DNA from: Pseudaeromonas paramecii
GTDB taxonomy: Bacteria; Pseudomonadota; Gammaproteobacteria; Enterobacterales; Aeromonadaceae
Length of the DNA stretch: 64,000 nt
NCBI RefSeq assembly: GCF_039540575.1
Contig: NZ_BAABFC010000014.1
Coordinates: 124,001 to 188,000 of the forward strand
Direction of reading: 5' to 3'
Each line of letters opens with the position of its first letter. Position 1 is the stretch's first letter. Positions 51,155 through 60,812 of the stretch are shown piece by piece. The translations under genes were made by a program, and so were the position numbers. The notes under the pieces were generated by a model, which worked only from the letters and a program-made list of their open reading frames with translations, was not told where the DNA came from and did not search any database.

Positions 51155-52253
51155 TCGTTGGACCGCTCCCTGGCGGCTCATAGGCCAGGACCGCTGGCAG
51201 CTGGCCCTGCTGCTGTGGCTGCCCCTGCTGCTGGGCCTCTGGCTCTGGTCGCTGTTTGGCAACGGACTGCCGCGGGATCTGCCCATCGGGGTGCTGGATC
51301 AGGACGGCAGCCACCTCTCCCGCCGGGTCAGCCAGCTGCTGGACGACAGCGCCGGGCTCCAGGTCACCCGGCAGTTCAGCCAGTGGCCAGAAGCCGCCGA
51401 CGCCCTGCGCAGCGGCCGCCTCTACGGCCTGGTGATCCTGCCCTACGAATTTGAAAAGGATGTGCGGCTGGGCAAGCAGCCGGTGGTGGAGGCGCGCTAC
51501 AACGGCCAGCTGCTGCTGGTGGGCCGGCTGGTGAACGGCAGCCTGCAGCAGGCCCTGGGCACCGCCAACGCCAGCCTCGCCGGCCTGACCGCCCTGGCCC
51601 ACGGCGTGCCGAGCCCGGGTGCCCTGGGCCAGGCGGCGCCCATTCGCGTGCAGATCACGCCGCTGTTTAACCTCAGCACCAACTACGCCCAGTTCCTGCT
51701 CAGCGCCATCTGGCCGGCCATCTGGCAGATCCTCTGCGTGCTGCCCCTCCTGGTGGGGCTGGCCCGCCACCAGCAGCAGACACCTGACTGGCTGGGCCGC
51801 CTCGGCCTGCCGCTGCTGCTGCCCTACTGGCTCATCGGCTGGGGCTGGGGCGCCCTCATGCTGCTGGCCTTCCAGCTGGCCGGCTGGCCTCTGGCCGGCA
51901 GCCTGGCCATGCTGCTGCTGGGCCAGGGACTGATGGTGGGGGCGAGTCTGGCCATCGGCTGCCTGCTCTACCTGCTGACCCGCGACGGCACCCGGGCCAT
52001 GAGCCTGGCGGCGGCCTTCAGTGCCCCCGCGCTGGCCTTTATCGGCATCACCTTTCCGGCGGAGCAGATGAACGGCTTCGCCAGTGTCTGGCGCAGCCTG
52101 CTACCGGTCTCCCACTACGTGGATCTGCAGGTGCAGCAGGGCCACTACGCCATGACGGGGCTGGCGGCCTGGCTGCCCATCCGCAACCTGCTGCTGTTCG
52201 GCCTGCTCTGGCTGCCGGTGGTCTGGATTATCCGGAGGGCACGTCGTGGCTGA
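51144..52253 (+). CDS. ABC-2 type permease, first of a pair
   Basis: 369 residues. One N-terminal helix (about 20-40), a large extracytoplasmic domain (about 45-195, with PIGVLDQDGSHLSRR) and five C-terminal helices, the ABC-2/YhgE layout. The phrase SAPALAFIGITFPAEQMNGF near the end is typical. It pairs with the next gene product to form the export channel. No ATPase is encoded in the operon. Confidence 0.88.
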   Translation: MPTNRWTAPWRLIGQDRWQLALLLWLPLLLGLWLWSLFGNGLPRDLPIGVLDQDGSHLSRRVSQLLDDSAGLQVTRQFSQWPEAADALRSGRLYGLVILPYEFEKDVRLGKQPVVEARYNGQLLLVGRLVNGSLQQALGTANASLAGLTALAHGVPSPGALGQAAPIRVQITPLFNLSTNYAQFLLSAIWPAIWQILCVLPLLVGLARHQQQTPDWLGRLGLPLLLPYWLIGWGWGALMLLAFQLAGWPLAGSLAMLLLGQGLMVGASLAIGCLLYLLTRDGTRAMSLAAAFSAPALAFIGITFPAEQMNGFASVWRSLLPVSHYVDLQVQQGHYAMTGLAAWLPIRNLLLFGLLWLPVVWIIRRARRG

Positions 52254-53397
52254 GTTAGTGGATCTGCTGCGCCAGGAGGCCCGGCGGCTGTTTACCGACA
52301 GGGCCATACTGCTGACCCTGTTTGGCGGCCTGCTGTACTACTTCCTTCTCTACCCCTCCCCCTATGCCAACCAGGTGGCCCGGGAGCTGCCGGTGATCCT
52401 GGTGGATCAGGACGACAGCCTGCTGTCCCGCCAGCTGGCCTTTATGGCGGAGGCCACGCCGACGCTCAAGTTTGTCGGTACCGCCAGCACCCTGGAGGCG
52501 GCCCAGCAGCGGCTGCGGCACAACGAGGCCCGGGGCATACTGGTGATACCGCCGCACTTCATGCGCGATGTGCGCCTGGGGCGCAGCGTCACCCTGGCCC
52601 TGGCGGCGGATGCCACCTACTTCCTCAGCTACAGCGGCATTGCCGAGGGCCTCAGCACGGCGGCCGCCACCTTGGGAGTCGGCATCCAGGTGCAGCGGCG
52701 ACTGGCCAGTGGCGAGGCCCTGCCCCAGGCGCTCAACGACAGCCGGCCGTTTGCGGTAAACAGCGTGCCCCTGTTCAACCCCACCCTGGGTTACCAGCCC
52801 TATGTGCTGCCGGCGGTGTTCCTGCTGATCCTGCATCAGACCCTGCTCATCGGCGCCGGTCTGCAGGCCTGCGGCCAGCGGCTGGCCAGCCAGGCCGGCG
52901 AGAGCGGCTACTGGCAGAGCGCCTCGCCCCTCACCCTGCTGGCGGCCCGCACCAGCCTGTTCACCCTGCTGTATCTGCTGTTTGCCCTGGCCTACCTGGT
53001 AGTGGGGCTGGCCTGGTACGGGCTGCCGCGGCTGGCCGCCCTGGGCCAGCTGCTGCTGCTCTGGCTGCCGCTGTTTATGACCATCAGCTGTGTCGGCAGC
53101 CTGCTGGGCAGCCTGCTGCCGCGCCGGGAGCTGGTCACCGCCCTGGTGGTGCTCAGCTCCCTGCCCATCGTCTTCGTCACCGGTTTCATCTGGCCCAATG
53201 AGGGACTGCCGGCCTGGCAGGCCGCCCTGGCCCAGTGGATCCCCGCCACCCCGGGGATCCAGGCCTTTCTCAAGCTGCAGGTGGAAGGCGCCGATCTGTC
53301 CCAGATCCGGCCCGAGCTGGGCCAGCTCTATGGCCAGCTGGCCCTCTATGGCCTGCTGGCCTGGTGGGCGCTCCGGCGCCGCCAGCGGGTGGAGTGA
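52246..53397 (+). CDS. ABC-2 type permease, second of a pair
   Basis: 383 residues. The start is GTG with GGAGGG six bases upstream, overlapping the end of the previous gene by 8 bp. Same layout as its partner: one helix (about 20-38), extracytoplasmic domain (PVILVDQDDSLLSRQ), then five helices and SSLPIVFVTGFIWPNEGLP. The two permeases appear to be old duplicates. Together with HlyD and TolC proteins they form a tripartite exporter for an unknown substrate. Confidence 0.88.
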   Translation: MAELVDLLRQEARRLFTDRAILLTLFGGLLYYFLLYPSPYANQVARELPVILVDQDDSLLSRQLAFMAEATPTLKFVGTASTLEAAQQRLRHNEARGILVIPPHFMRDVRLGRSVTLALAADATYFLSYSGIAEGLSTAAATLGVGIQVQRRLASGEALPQALNDSRPFAVNSVPLFNPTLGYQPYVLPAVFLLILHQTLLIGAGLQACGQRLASQAGESGYWQSASPLTLLAARTSLFTLLYLLFALAYLVVGLAWYGLPRLAALGQLLLLWLPLFMTISCVGSLLGSLLPRRELVTALVVLSSLPIVFVTGFIWPNEGLPAWQAALAQWIPATPGIQAFLKLQVEGADLSQIRPELGQLYGQLALYGLLAWWALRRRQRVE

Positions 53398-53402
53398 GCG
53401 AA

Positions 53403-53440
53403 ACAAAAACAGGGAGGCGCTCGCCTCCCTGTTTCTTTTC
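53403..53440. terminator. Bidirectional terminator between efflux operon and chemoreceptor
   Basis: A 13-bp stem, AAACAGGGAGGCG (53407-53419) with CGCCTCCCTGTTT (53422-53434), flanked by A-rich sequence on the left and CTTTTC on the right. It serves both convergent units. Confidence 0.88.
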
Positions 53441-53446
53441 GACCGC

Positions 53447-55309
53447 CTACAGACGGAAGCGGGACACTTGGCCGTTCAGCGCCTCGGCCTGCTGCAGCTG
53501 GGCCTGGGACAGGGCCTGACCCTCGTCGGACTGACCAATCAGCTCATCGGCCAGCGCCTTGATCGCATGGATGTTGCGGGTCACCTCGTCGGTGACCTTA
53601 TGCTGCTCCTCGGCGGCGGTGGCGATCTGGGTGGCCATGTCGGTGATCACCGCGATGGCCCGGGTGATCCCGGCCAGGGCGGCACTGGCCGCATCGGCAT
53701 CCTGCACGCTGAGGCCCGCCTGCTCGCGGCTGCGCTGCATCATGGCCACGGCGTTACGGGTGCTCTGCTGCAAGGTGGTGATGGTGCCCTGAATTTCGGT
53801 GGTGGCGCTTTGGGTGCGCCTAGACAGCACCCGCACCTCGTCCGCCACCACCGCAAAGCCCCGGCCATGCTCGCCGGCCCGGGCCGCCTCGATGGCGGCG
53901 TTGAGCGCCAGCAGGTTGGTCTGCTCGGCGATGCCGGTGATGGTGGTCAGCACTCCCGAGATGGCTTGGGCGTGCAGATCCAGCTCATCGATGACGCCGG
54001 TGGCCTGGGCCACCTCGTCCGCCAGCTCCGTGATGGAGTGCCGGGTCTTGTCCACCAGGGCGCCGCCCTCCACCACGCTCTGGCTGCAACCCTGGGCCTC
54101 GCTGGCGGTCAGCTCGGCATGCTGGGCAATCTCCGCGGTGGCGGAGGTCATCTCGGTGACGGCGGTGGCCACCATGGCGATCTCCTGCTCCTGACGGTTG
54201 ACCTCCTGCCGGCTGCGCTGGGCCTGGCCCAGCCCCTGGCGAGCGCTGGCCTCCAGGCGGCCGGCCTCGTCGCGGATCTGGCGAATGAGGCCATGCAGGC
54301 TATCGATAAACTGGTTGAAGCTGCCGGCCAGCTCCCCCACCTCATCCTGATTGGTGATGAGGATGCGCTGGGTCAGATCCCCGTCGCCGCTGGCAATATG
54401 GGCCAGGGCGCTGGAGACCCGGCGCAGAGGCGCGATCAGGGCGCCGATCAGCGCGCCTATGGCCAGCAGGCTCACCAGCAGCACCACGGCCGTGATGATG
54501 ACCTGCTGCAGCAACTGCTGGTTCAGCGGCGCCAGCAAGGTGGCCTTGTCCACCAGGCTGAGCAGCTGCCAGGAGGTCTTGGGTATGGGTTTGCGCCACA
54601 GCAGCTTGTCGCGGCCTGCCAGCGTCACGGCCTGGGGTTCGGACGACGAGGCCTGCAGGTTCACGCCATCCAGCAATCGCGCCAGGGGTTGCAGCACCAA
54701 TTCTTGATCTCGGTAGGCCACTATCTTGCCCTGGCCATCCACCACCAGGCTGACACCGTCCGCCGGCAGGCTCATCTCCGCCAGTATCTGCTGCAGCCGC
54801 GCCGTGGTGATGTCGCCTCCCAGCACACCGCCGGCGGTCTGCTCCACCAAGGAGAGCACCACGGCAGGCGGGCTGTAGGTGTCGTCCAGATAGGGAGCGG
54901 TCAGCTGGACGCCGCTCTGGCCCAGGGCGGTCTGATACCACGCCTCGGCCCTGGGGTCATAGTCGCTGTAGTCGGTCGGCTCTTGCTGCTCATCATCCAG
55001 CATGTCGCCCTGCGCATCGCCAAAGTAGAGGCTCTCGAAATCACCGGCCAGGCGCACCAGATAGAGGCTGGCGGTATCCCGCGCCTTGCCCTGGGTCGCC
55101 AGGGCATGGACGGCGGCCCGCTTGGCGCTCAGCCAGTCGCCGATGCTGGCGGCACTGCGTTCGGCCAAGCGGTCAATATGGGCATAGTTGCCGTCGATCA
55201 CCTGCGCGTGCAGGGCGCGGTAGGCCAGGGCAGAGAGCAGCAGGGTGACGCACAACAGCGCCAGACCAACGCTCAGCAGCAATTTGCGTTTGAGATTGAG
55301 TGAAAACAT
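53447..55309 (-). CDS. Methyl-accepting chemotaxis protein with Cache sensor
   Basis: 620 residues from ATG 55309 (GGGAG five bases upstream). Helix 1 (about 10-30), a periplasmic dCache-type sensor (about 35-285) with the YDPRAEAWYQTAL motif common in amino- or organic-acid sensors, helix 2 (about 290-312), HAMP, and a signalling domain whose tip reads IAEQTNLLALNAAIEAARAGEHGRGFAVVADEVR. The ligand is unknown. No CheR-docking pentapeptide is seen at the C-terminus. Confidence 0.93.
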   Translation of the reverse strand: MFSLNLKRKLLLSVGLALLCVTLLLSALAYRALHAQVIDGNYAHIDRLAERSAASIGDWLSAKRAAVHALATQGKARDTASLYLVRLAGDFESLYFGDAQGDMLDDEQQEPTDYSDYDPRAEAWYQTALGQSGVQLTAPYLDDTYSPPAVVLSLVEQTAGGVLGGDITTARLQQILAEMSLPADGVSLVVDGQGKIVAYRDQELVLQPLARLLDGVNLQASSSEPQAVTLAGRDKLLWRKPIPKTSWQLLSLVDKATLLAPLNQQLLQQVIITAVVLLVSLLAIGALIGALIAPLRRVSSALAHIASGDGDLTQRILITNQDEVGELAGSFNQFIDSLHGLIRQIRDEAGRLEASARQGLGQAQRSRQEVNRQEQEIAMVATAVTEMTSATAEIAQHAELTASEAQGCSQSVVEGGALVDKTRHSITELADEVAQATGVIDELDLHAQAISGVLTTITGIAEQTNLLALNAAIEAARAGEHGRGFAVVADEVRVLSRRTQSATTEIQGTITTLQQSTRNAVAMMQRSREQAGLSVQDADAASAALAGITRAIAVITDMATQIATAAEEQHKVTDEVTRNIHAIKALADELIGQSDEGQALSQAQLQQAEALNGQVSRFRL

Positions 55310-55433
55310 AAGGCTCCCCAAGTCCTTAGGGTTGCACCCCGGGATAGCCGGGGTAAACGTCCAGGTGGATAACAAGGCTAACATGCAGAAAAACTACATT
55401 AGACTGGCTGCACAGAATACGCGGTGCGCGGGC

Positions 55434-55463
55434 AAAAAAACAGGGAGGCCATGGGCCTCCCTG
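55434..55463 (-). terminator. Intrinsic terminator after pntB
   Basis: On the minus strand CAGGGAGGCC, loop CAT, GGCCTCCCTG, then seven T. Its arms resemble those of the terminator at 53.4 kb. Confidence 0.9.
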
Positions 55464-55481
55464 CTTCGTGTGACGCCGAAC

Positions 55482-56972
55482 TTACAGCGCCTTGAGAATC
55501 TTCTCCACCGTGGCCTTGGCATCGCCGAAGCACATGTGGGAGTTTTCCTTGAAGAACAGCGGGTTCTGCACCCCGGCGTAGCCGGTGTTCATGGAACGCT
55601 TGAACACCACCACGTTCTGCGCCTTCCACACCTCCAGCACCGGCATGCCGGCGATGGGGCTGCCCGGATCTTCCATGGCGGCCGGGTTGACGGTGTCGTT
55701 GGCGCCGATCACCAGTACGGTATCGGTATCGCTGAAGTCCTCGTTGATCTCGTCCATCTCCAGCACGATATCGTAAGGCACCTTGGCTTCCGCCAGCAGC
55801 ACGTTCATGTGGCCAGGCAGACGCCCTGCCACCGGGTGGATGCCGAAACGCACCTTGATGCCCTTGGCGCGCAGCTGCTGGGTGATCTCGGCCACCGGAT
55901 ACTGGGCCTGGGCCACCGCCATGCCGTAGCCGGGGGTGATGATGACGGAGGAGGACGCCTTGAGCAGTTCGGCCACGTCTTCCGGGCTCATCTCACGGTA
56001 CTCGCCCACTTCCTCGCTGCTGCTGGAGCTGACACCGTCGGTGCCGAAACCACCGGCGATCACCGAGATGAAGGAGCGGTTCATGGCCTTACACATGATG
56101 TAGGACAGGATGGCACCGGAGGAACCCACCAGGGCACCGGTGACGATCAGCAGGTCGTTGGAGAGCATGAAGCCCGCCGCCGCCGCCGCCCAACCTGAGT
56201 AGGAGTTCAGCATGGAGACCACCACCGGCATGTCGGCGCCACCGATGGATGCCACCAGGTGCCAGCCGAAGGCCAGGGCGATGACGGTCATCAGCAGCAG
56301 GGCCAGGGTAGAGCCGCCCACCTTGACGAAGTAGATCATCAGCAGCACGGAGAGCACCACGGCCACCAGGTTCAGCTTGTGCTTGTGGGGCAGGGACAAC
56401 GGCTTGGAGCTGATGAGGCCACGCAGCTTGCCGAACGCGACTATGGAGCCGGTGAAGGTCACGGCACCGATGAACACGCCCAGGAAGATCTCCACCAGGT
56501 GGATGTTGAGCATGGCGCCGGTCAGGTGACCGTTATGGGCGGTTTCCTGGCCCAGGGCATCCACGGCGGCCTTGACGGTGGCCATGATCTCGTCGGCACT
56601 GCCGGACAGCGACAGCACCAGCTGGGTCGGAGTTTCCGCCGGCAGCAGCTCGATGAAGCTGTTGAAGCCCACCAGCACGGCCGCCAGACCGACGAAGCTG
56701 TGCAGCACGGCCACCAGCTCCGGCATCTCGGTCATCTCGACCTTGAGGGCCAGACGGGCACCGATGGCCGCCCCCACCGCCATGGCGATGAGTATGTAGA
56801 TGACGCCGCCCACGCTGGGGCTGGCAATGGTCGCCACCAGGGCGATGGCCATGCCGGCGATGCCGAACCAGTTACCGTACTTGGCGGTTTCCTGCTTGGA
56901 CAGTCCCGCCAGCGTGAGAATGAACAGGACGGCAGCGATGATGTAGGCAGCCGTGACCAATCCATGAGACAT
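55482..56972 (-). CDS. pntB: NAD(P) transhydrogenase subunit beta
   Basis: 496 residues against 462 in E. coli. Nine or so membrane helices and a C-terminal NADP-binding domain (GYGMAVAQAQYPVAEI, FGIHPVAGRLPGHMNVLLAEA, VLVIGANDTVNPAA). With PntA it uses the proton gradient to make NADPH from NADH. The extra length is an insertion of about 37 residues (around 106-155) in the loop after GFNS, with a Ser/Ala-rich stretch. It begins 12 bp after pntA. Confidence 0.96.
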   Translation of the reverse strand: MSHGLVTAAYIIAAVLFILTLAGLSKQETAKYGNWFGIAGMAIALVATIASPSVGGVIYILIAMAVGAAIGARLALKVEMTEMPELVAVLHSFVGLAAVLVGFNSFIELLPAETPTQLVLSLSGSADEIMATVKAAVDALGQETAHNGHLTGAMLNIHLVEIFLGVFIGAVTFTGSIVAFGKLRGLISSKPLSLPHKHKLNLVAVVLSVLLMIYFVKVGGSTLALLLMTVIALAFGWHLVASIGGADMPVVVSMLNSYSGWAAAAAGFMLSNDLLIVTGALVGSSGAILSYIMCKAMNRSFISVIAGGFGTDGVSSSSSEEVGEYREMSPEDVAELLKASSSVIITPGYGMAVAQAQYPVAEITQQLRAKGIKVRFGIHPVAGRLPGHMNVLLAEAKVPYDIVLEMDEINEDFSDTDTVLVIGANDTVNPAAMEDPGSPIAGMPVLEVWKAQNVVVFKRSMNTGYAGVQNPLFFKENSHMCFGDAKATVEKILKAL

Positions 56973-56984
56973 GTTGTTTCTCCC

Positions 56985-58514
56985 TTAATCCTTACGGAAC
57001 ATCTTGAGCATGCGGTGGGTCACGGTGAAGCCCCCGGCGATGTTGATGGTGGCGATCAGCACGGCGAAAAACGCCAGCGACTTGATGAGCCAGGAATCAC
57101 TGCCGATCTGCAGCAGGGCCCCCACCACTATGATGCCGGACACCGCATTGGTGACGGACATCAAGGGGGTGTGCAGGGCGTGGGTGACGTTCCACACCAC
57201 GTAGTAACCCACCACGCAGGCCAGCACGAACACGGTGAAGTGGGAGAGGAACTCAGGCGGTGCCACATGACCCACCCAGGCGAAGGCGGCCAGCCCCAGG
57301 GCGCCCAGCACATACTTAAGCTTGGAGGGTTCCTTGGGTTCGGCCTTCACCGGCGCGGCAGCGGGGGCGGCCTTGGGTGCGGCGGAGACGCTGATGGCCG
57401 GCGGCGGGAAGGTCACCTCGCCCTGGCTCACCACGCTCATGTTGCGCAGTATGACATCGTCAAAATCGATGTTGATGTTGCCGTCCTTCTCCTTGCACAG
57501 CAGCTTGGACAGGTTCACCAGGTTGGTGCCGTACAGCTGGGAGGATTGGGCCGGCAGACGACCGGGCAGATCGGTGTAACCGATGATCTTCACGCCACCC
57601 TCGGTGACATGCAGCTGACCCGGTACCGTGTATTCGCAGTTGCCGCCGGCCTGAGCGGCCATGTCGACGATCACGGAACCCGGCTTCATGCTGTCCACCA
57701 TCTCGCGAGTGATCAGCTTGGGGGCCGGCTTGCCGGGGATCAGGGCGGTGGTGATGATGATGTCCACCTCCTTGGCCTGGGCGGCAAACAGTTCCATCTC
57801 GGCCTTGATGAACTCTTCAGACATCACCTTGGCATAACCGTCGGAGGAGGAACCATCCTCGCCACCGAAGTCCAGCTTGAGGAACTCGCCCCCCATGGAC
57901 TCGATCTGCTCGGCCACTTCCAGACGGGTGTCGAAGGCGCGGACAATGGCGCCCAGGGAGCCGGCGGCCCCGATGGCGGCCAGGCCGGCCACACCGGCAC
58001 CGATCACCAGCACCTTGGCAGGCGGTACCTTACCGGCGGCGGTGATCTGACCGGTGAAGAAACGGCCAAACTCGTGGGCCGCCTCGATGACGGCACGGTA
58101 ACCGCCGATGTTGGCCATGGAGGAGAGGGCGTCCAGCGCCTGGGCGCGGGAGATACGCGGCACCATGTCCATGGCCAGCACGTTGACCTTGCGCTCGGCC
58201 AGCTTGGCCACCAGCTCAGGGTTCTGCGCCGGCCAGATGAAGCTCACCAGGGTAGTGCCTTCCTGCAGAAGAGCGATCTCTTCATCCGTCGGGGCATTGA
58301 CCTTGTAGATAAGCGGGGATTGCCACAGGGCCTGGGTGTCCACCACCTGGGCACCAACGGCCTCGAAGGCGGCATCGGCAAAGCTGGACAGCGCACCAGC
58401 CCCGGATTCCACCACCACATCGAAGCCGAGTTTCTTCAGTTGCTCCACGGTGGCCGGGGTGGCTGCCACCCGGGTCTCACCGACGAGACGCTCTCTCGGT
58501 ATTCCAATCTGCAT
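56985..58514 (-). CDS. pntA: NAD(P) transhydrogenase subunit alpha
   Basis: 509 residues from ATG 58514 (MQIGIPRERL), matching E. coli length and N-terminus. The NAD-binding domain (about 1-380) has RVAATPATVEQLKKLGFDV, VLVIGAGVAGLAAIGAAGSLGA and the mobile loop region near GYAKVMSEEF. An Ala/Pro linker and four C-terminal helices follow. AGGGA lies six bases upstream of the ATG. Confidence 0.97.
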   Translation of the reverse strand: MQIGIPRERLVGETRVAATPATVEQLKKLGFDVVVESGAGALSSFADAAFEAVGAQVVDTQALWQSPLIYKVNAPTDEEIALLQEGTTLVSFIWPAQNPELVAKLAERKVNVLAMDMVPRISRAQALDALSSMANIGGYRAVIEAAHEFGRFFTGQITAAGKVPPAKVLVIGAGVAGLAAIGAAGSLGAIVRAFDTRLEVAEQIESMGGEFLKLDFGGEDGSSSDGYAKVMSEEFIKAEMELFAAQAKEVDIIITTALIPGKPAPKLITREMVDSMKPGSVIVDMAAQAGGNCEYTVPGQLHVTEGGVKIIGYTDLPGRLPAQSSQLYGTNLVNLSKLLCKEKDGNINIDFDDVILRNMSVVSQGEVTFPPPAISVSAAPKAAPAAAPVKAEPKEPSKLKYVLGALGLAAFAWVGHVAPPEFLSHFTVFVLACVVGYYVVWNVTHALHTPLMSVTNAVSGIIVVGALLQIGSDSWLIKSLAFFAVLIATINIAGGFTVTHRMLKMFRKD

Positions 58515-58988
58515 GTCTATTCCCTGATGTTGAAAATGGTCGCTGACGGCGAGCCAGCCCATCCCGGCAAGGATGCGCTCGACTCAGGTTTATCCATCAA
58601 CGATTGACCAATCAAAAAACGGCCGCGTAGCCGTACCGGGTCAGCCCTGGCTGACAGGTAAGAGTTGGACCCTGATTAGTAACAGATTTTGCGGCTCATT
58701 AACACTCGATTCGGGCCAGACCAGTGAAGATCCCCCGCAAGCTAGTGCAAATCCCGTCAGCCCCCTACTCTAGCCAGCCGCGCCAACAACACAACTGTTT
58801 CCCTGCCCGCCACTTAGAATCATTCGGGCATTTAAATAACTTTTAGATCTTGATAGCGCCGGTTTAACGCGATTTAGCTATGGCCATTCCCGTCGGCACT
58901 GAGCCTCAGTGTGACCCAGGCGGCCAGCCGGGCGCTAGTCCAATCCTGGCAAGCCTTTGCCTGTTTCTGGCAAATTGGCGCCCGACAA
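58515..58988. other. 474-bp intergenic region upstream of pntA
   Basis: No gene seen. AT-rich near 58600-58870, it should hold the pntAB promoter. A 6-bp inverted repeat GTCAGC/GCTGAC lies near 58640-58655. The right end leads into the terminator of the acyl-CoA synthetase gene. Confidence 0.5.
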
Positions 58989-59016
58989 ACAAAAGGCCCG
59001 GACGGGGTCCGGGCCT
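58989..59016 (-). terminator. Intrinsic terminator after the acyl-CoA synthetase gene
   Basis: On the minus strand AGGCCCGGA, loop CCCCG, TCCGGGCCT, then TTTGTTTG. It lies within 10 bp of the stop. Confidence 0.8.
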
Positions 59017-59021
59017 GCGGC

Positions 59022-60812
59022 TCACTTGGCGTACATGGCCTCGATCTCGTGGCGGAACGCCTGCTCGATCACCTTGCGCCTGAGCTTGAGGGTCGGCGTC
59101 AGCTCCCCCTTCTCCATGGCGAAGGGCCGCGGCAACAGGGTGAAGACCTTCACCTGTTCGAACTTGGCCAGCCCCTGCTGCAGCTCGTTGATGCGCTGCT
59201 CGAAGAATTCTTTCACCTTGAGGTTGGACAGCAGCTCCGCCTTGTTCTGGTAGGAGAGACCTATGCTGCGGGCATACTCCTCCAGGGACTGGAAGCAGGG
59301 CACGATCAGCGCCGACACATAATGGCGGGCATCGGCGATGATGGCGATCTGCTCGATGAAGCGATCCTTGCCCAGGGTGCCTTCCACCAGCTGGGGGGCC
59401 ACATACTTGCCGGTGGAGGTCTTCATCAGCTCCTTGAGCCGCTCGGTGAACACAAGGTTGCCCCCCACGTCCAGATAACCGGCATCGCCGGTGCGCAGGT
59501 AGCCATCCTCGGTAAACACCTCGGCGGTGGCCGCCGGCTTGTTGAAGTAACCCCGCATCATGGTGGGTCCCTTCACCTGGATTTCGTTATCCGGCCCCAG
59601 GCGCACCTGCAGGCCCGGCATGGGCCGCCCCGTGCTGCCCAGGGGCAGACAGTCATCCTCCCAGCAGGAGACTGTGGCCAGGGTCTCGGTCATGCCGTAG
59701 CCGTACTTGATGGGGAATCCCGCCCCCAGGAAGAAGCGGTTCACCTCGTCCGCCAAGCGGGCGCCGCCGATGGGCAGCATGCGGATGCGGCCGCCAAAGC
59801 GGGCGCGGATGGGACGGAAGATCAGTCGATCCGCCAGGCCGTAGCTGGCACGCAACCACAGCGGCAGCCGCTCCCGGGCCTGCCGGCGGGCCACCACCTT
59901 GTCGCCCAGGCGGCAGCCCCAGGCAAACAGGGCGCGCCGCCAGGCCGGCGCCGCCGCCACCTTGGCCTGGATCTGGGCATAGGCCTTCTCGTAGATCCGC
60001 GGCACGGCGCACATCAGTGTCGGCTTGACCTCGTTCAACACCTGCATCACCTGACGGGGATCGCTCATGTAGACGTTGAGCACGCCGCAATAGAGGATGT
60101 AGAAGCTCCAGCCCCGCTCGTAGATGTGGCTTAAGGGCAACATGCACAGGGAAACGTCCTGGGGCGTCAGCTTGACCCGGCGGTGATGCTGCTCCATGGC
60201 GGCGGCCAGGTTGGCAAAGTCCAGCATGACCCCCTTGGGCTCGCCTGTGGTGCCGGAGGTGTAGACCAGGGTGAAGAGATCGGACAGCTGCATCCGGGTC
60301 TCCCGCGCCTGCCGGATCTGCACCAGGGACGCCTCATCCCCCAGAGTCAGCAATTGGGGCAGGGTCAGGATGCGGGCATCGGCACAGGGTTGTGGCAGGC
60401 TGTCCCCCAGCCAGATGAGATGCTGCAATGCGCCCTGGGCTAACAGTTCACAGGCATTGGCAAACTGCTCCTGATCGCCGACAAACAGGATGCGGATGCC
60501 GGCGTCGTTGAGCACATAGTTGCTCTGAGCCAGGGTGTTGGTGGCATACAGGGGGACTGTCACCCCACGGGCGGCCAGGATCCCCAGGTCGGCCAGGGTC
60601 CAGGACACCAGATTGGGGGAGAGGATGCCGACGCGATCCCCCTCCCCGTGCCCCAGGGCAATCAAGCCCTGGGCAATGCAGTCCATCTGTTGGCCCAGCT
60701 GACGCCAGCTGACATCCTGCCATTGGCCCTGGTGCTGCCCGCGCAAGGCAGGCTGGTCGTTCATTCCCTCGATACGCTTCCGGATGACATCTAAATAATG
60801 AAGCTCATGCAT
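59022..60812 (-). CDS. Long-chain acyl-CoA synthetase (AMP-forming, FadD15/FACL type)
   Basis: 596 residues, the longer class of AMP-forming ligases. It activates fatty acids with ATP and CoA, probably at the inner membrane. ATP-binding loop VYTSGTTGEPKGVM, YGMTETLA, and YLRTGDAGYLD with the adenylation Asp; the C-terminal ERLKELMKTSTGKYVAPQ supplies the adenylation-step lysine region. Closest by eye to the FadD15-like group rather than classical FadD. No FadR site was recognised. Confidence 0.9.
   Translation of the reverse strand: MHELHYLDVIRKRIEGMNDQPALRGQHQGQWQDVSWRQLGQQMDCIAQGLIALGHGEGDRVGILSPNLVSWTLADLGILAARGVTVPLYATNTLAQSNYVLNDAGIRILFVGDQEQFANACELLAQGALQHLIWLGDSLPQPCADARILTLPQLLTLGDEASLVQIRQARETRMQLSDLFTLVYTSGTTGEPKGVMLDFANLAAAMEQHHRRVKLTPQDVSLCMLPLSHIYERGWSFYILYCGVLNVYMSDPRQVMQVLNEVKPTLMCAVPRIYEKAYAQIQAKVAAAPAWRRALFAWGCRLGDKVVARRQARERLPLWLRASYGLADRLIFRPIRARFGGRIRMLPIGGARLADEVNRFFLGAGFPIKYGYGMTETLATVSCWEDDCLPLGSTGRPMPGLQVRLGPDNEIQVKGPTMMRGYFNKPAATAEVFTEDGYLRTGDAGYLDVGGNLVFTERLKELMKTSTGKYVAPQLVEGTLGKDRFIEQIAIIADARHYVSALIVPCFQSLEEYARSIGLSYQNKAELLSNLKVKEFFEQRINELQQGLAKFEQVKVFTLLPRPFAMEKGELTPTLKLRRKVIEQAFRHEIEAMYAK

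Noticed and set aside
53090..55303. A 737-codon plus-strand ORF opposite the chemoreceptor gene.
   Set aside because: It has the composition of a reverse-strand shadow and no ribosome site; the minus-strand chemoreceptor has full-length family homology.
56259..58607. A 782-codon plus-strand ORF opposite pntAB.
   Set aside because: His/Gln/Gly-rich shadow of two highly conserved genes.
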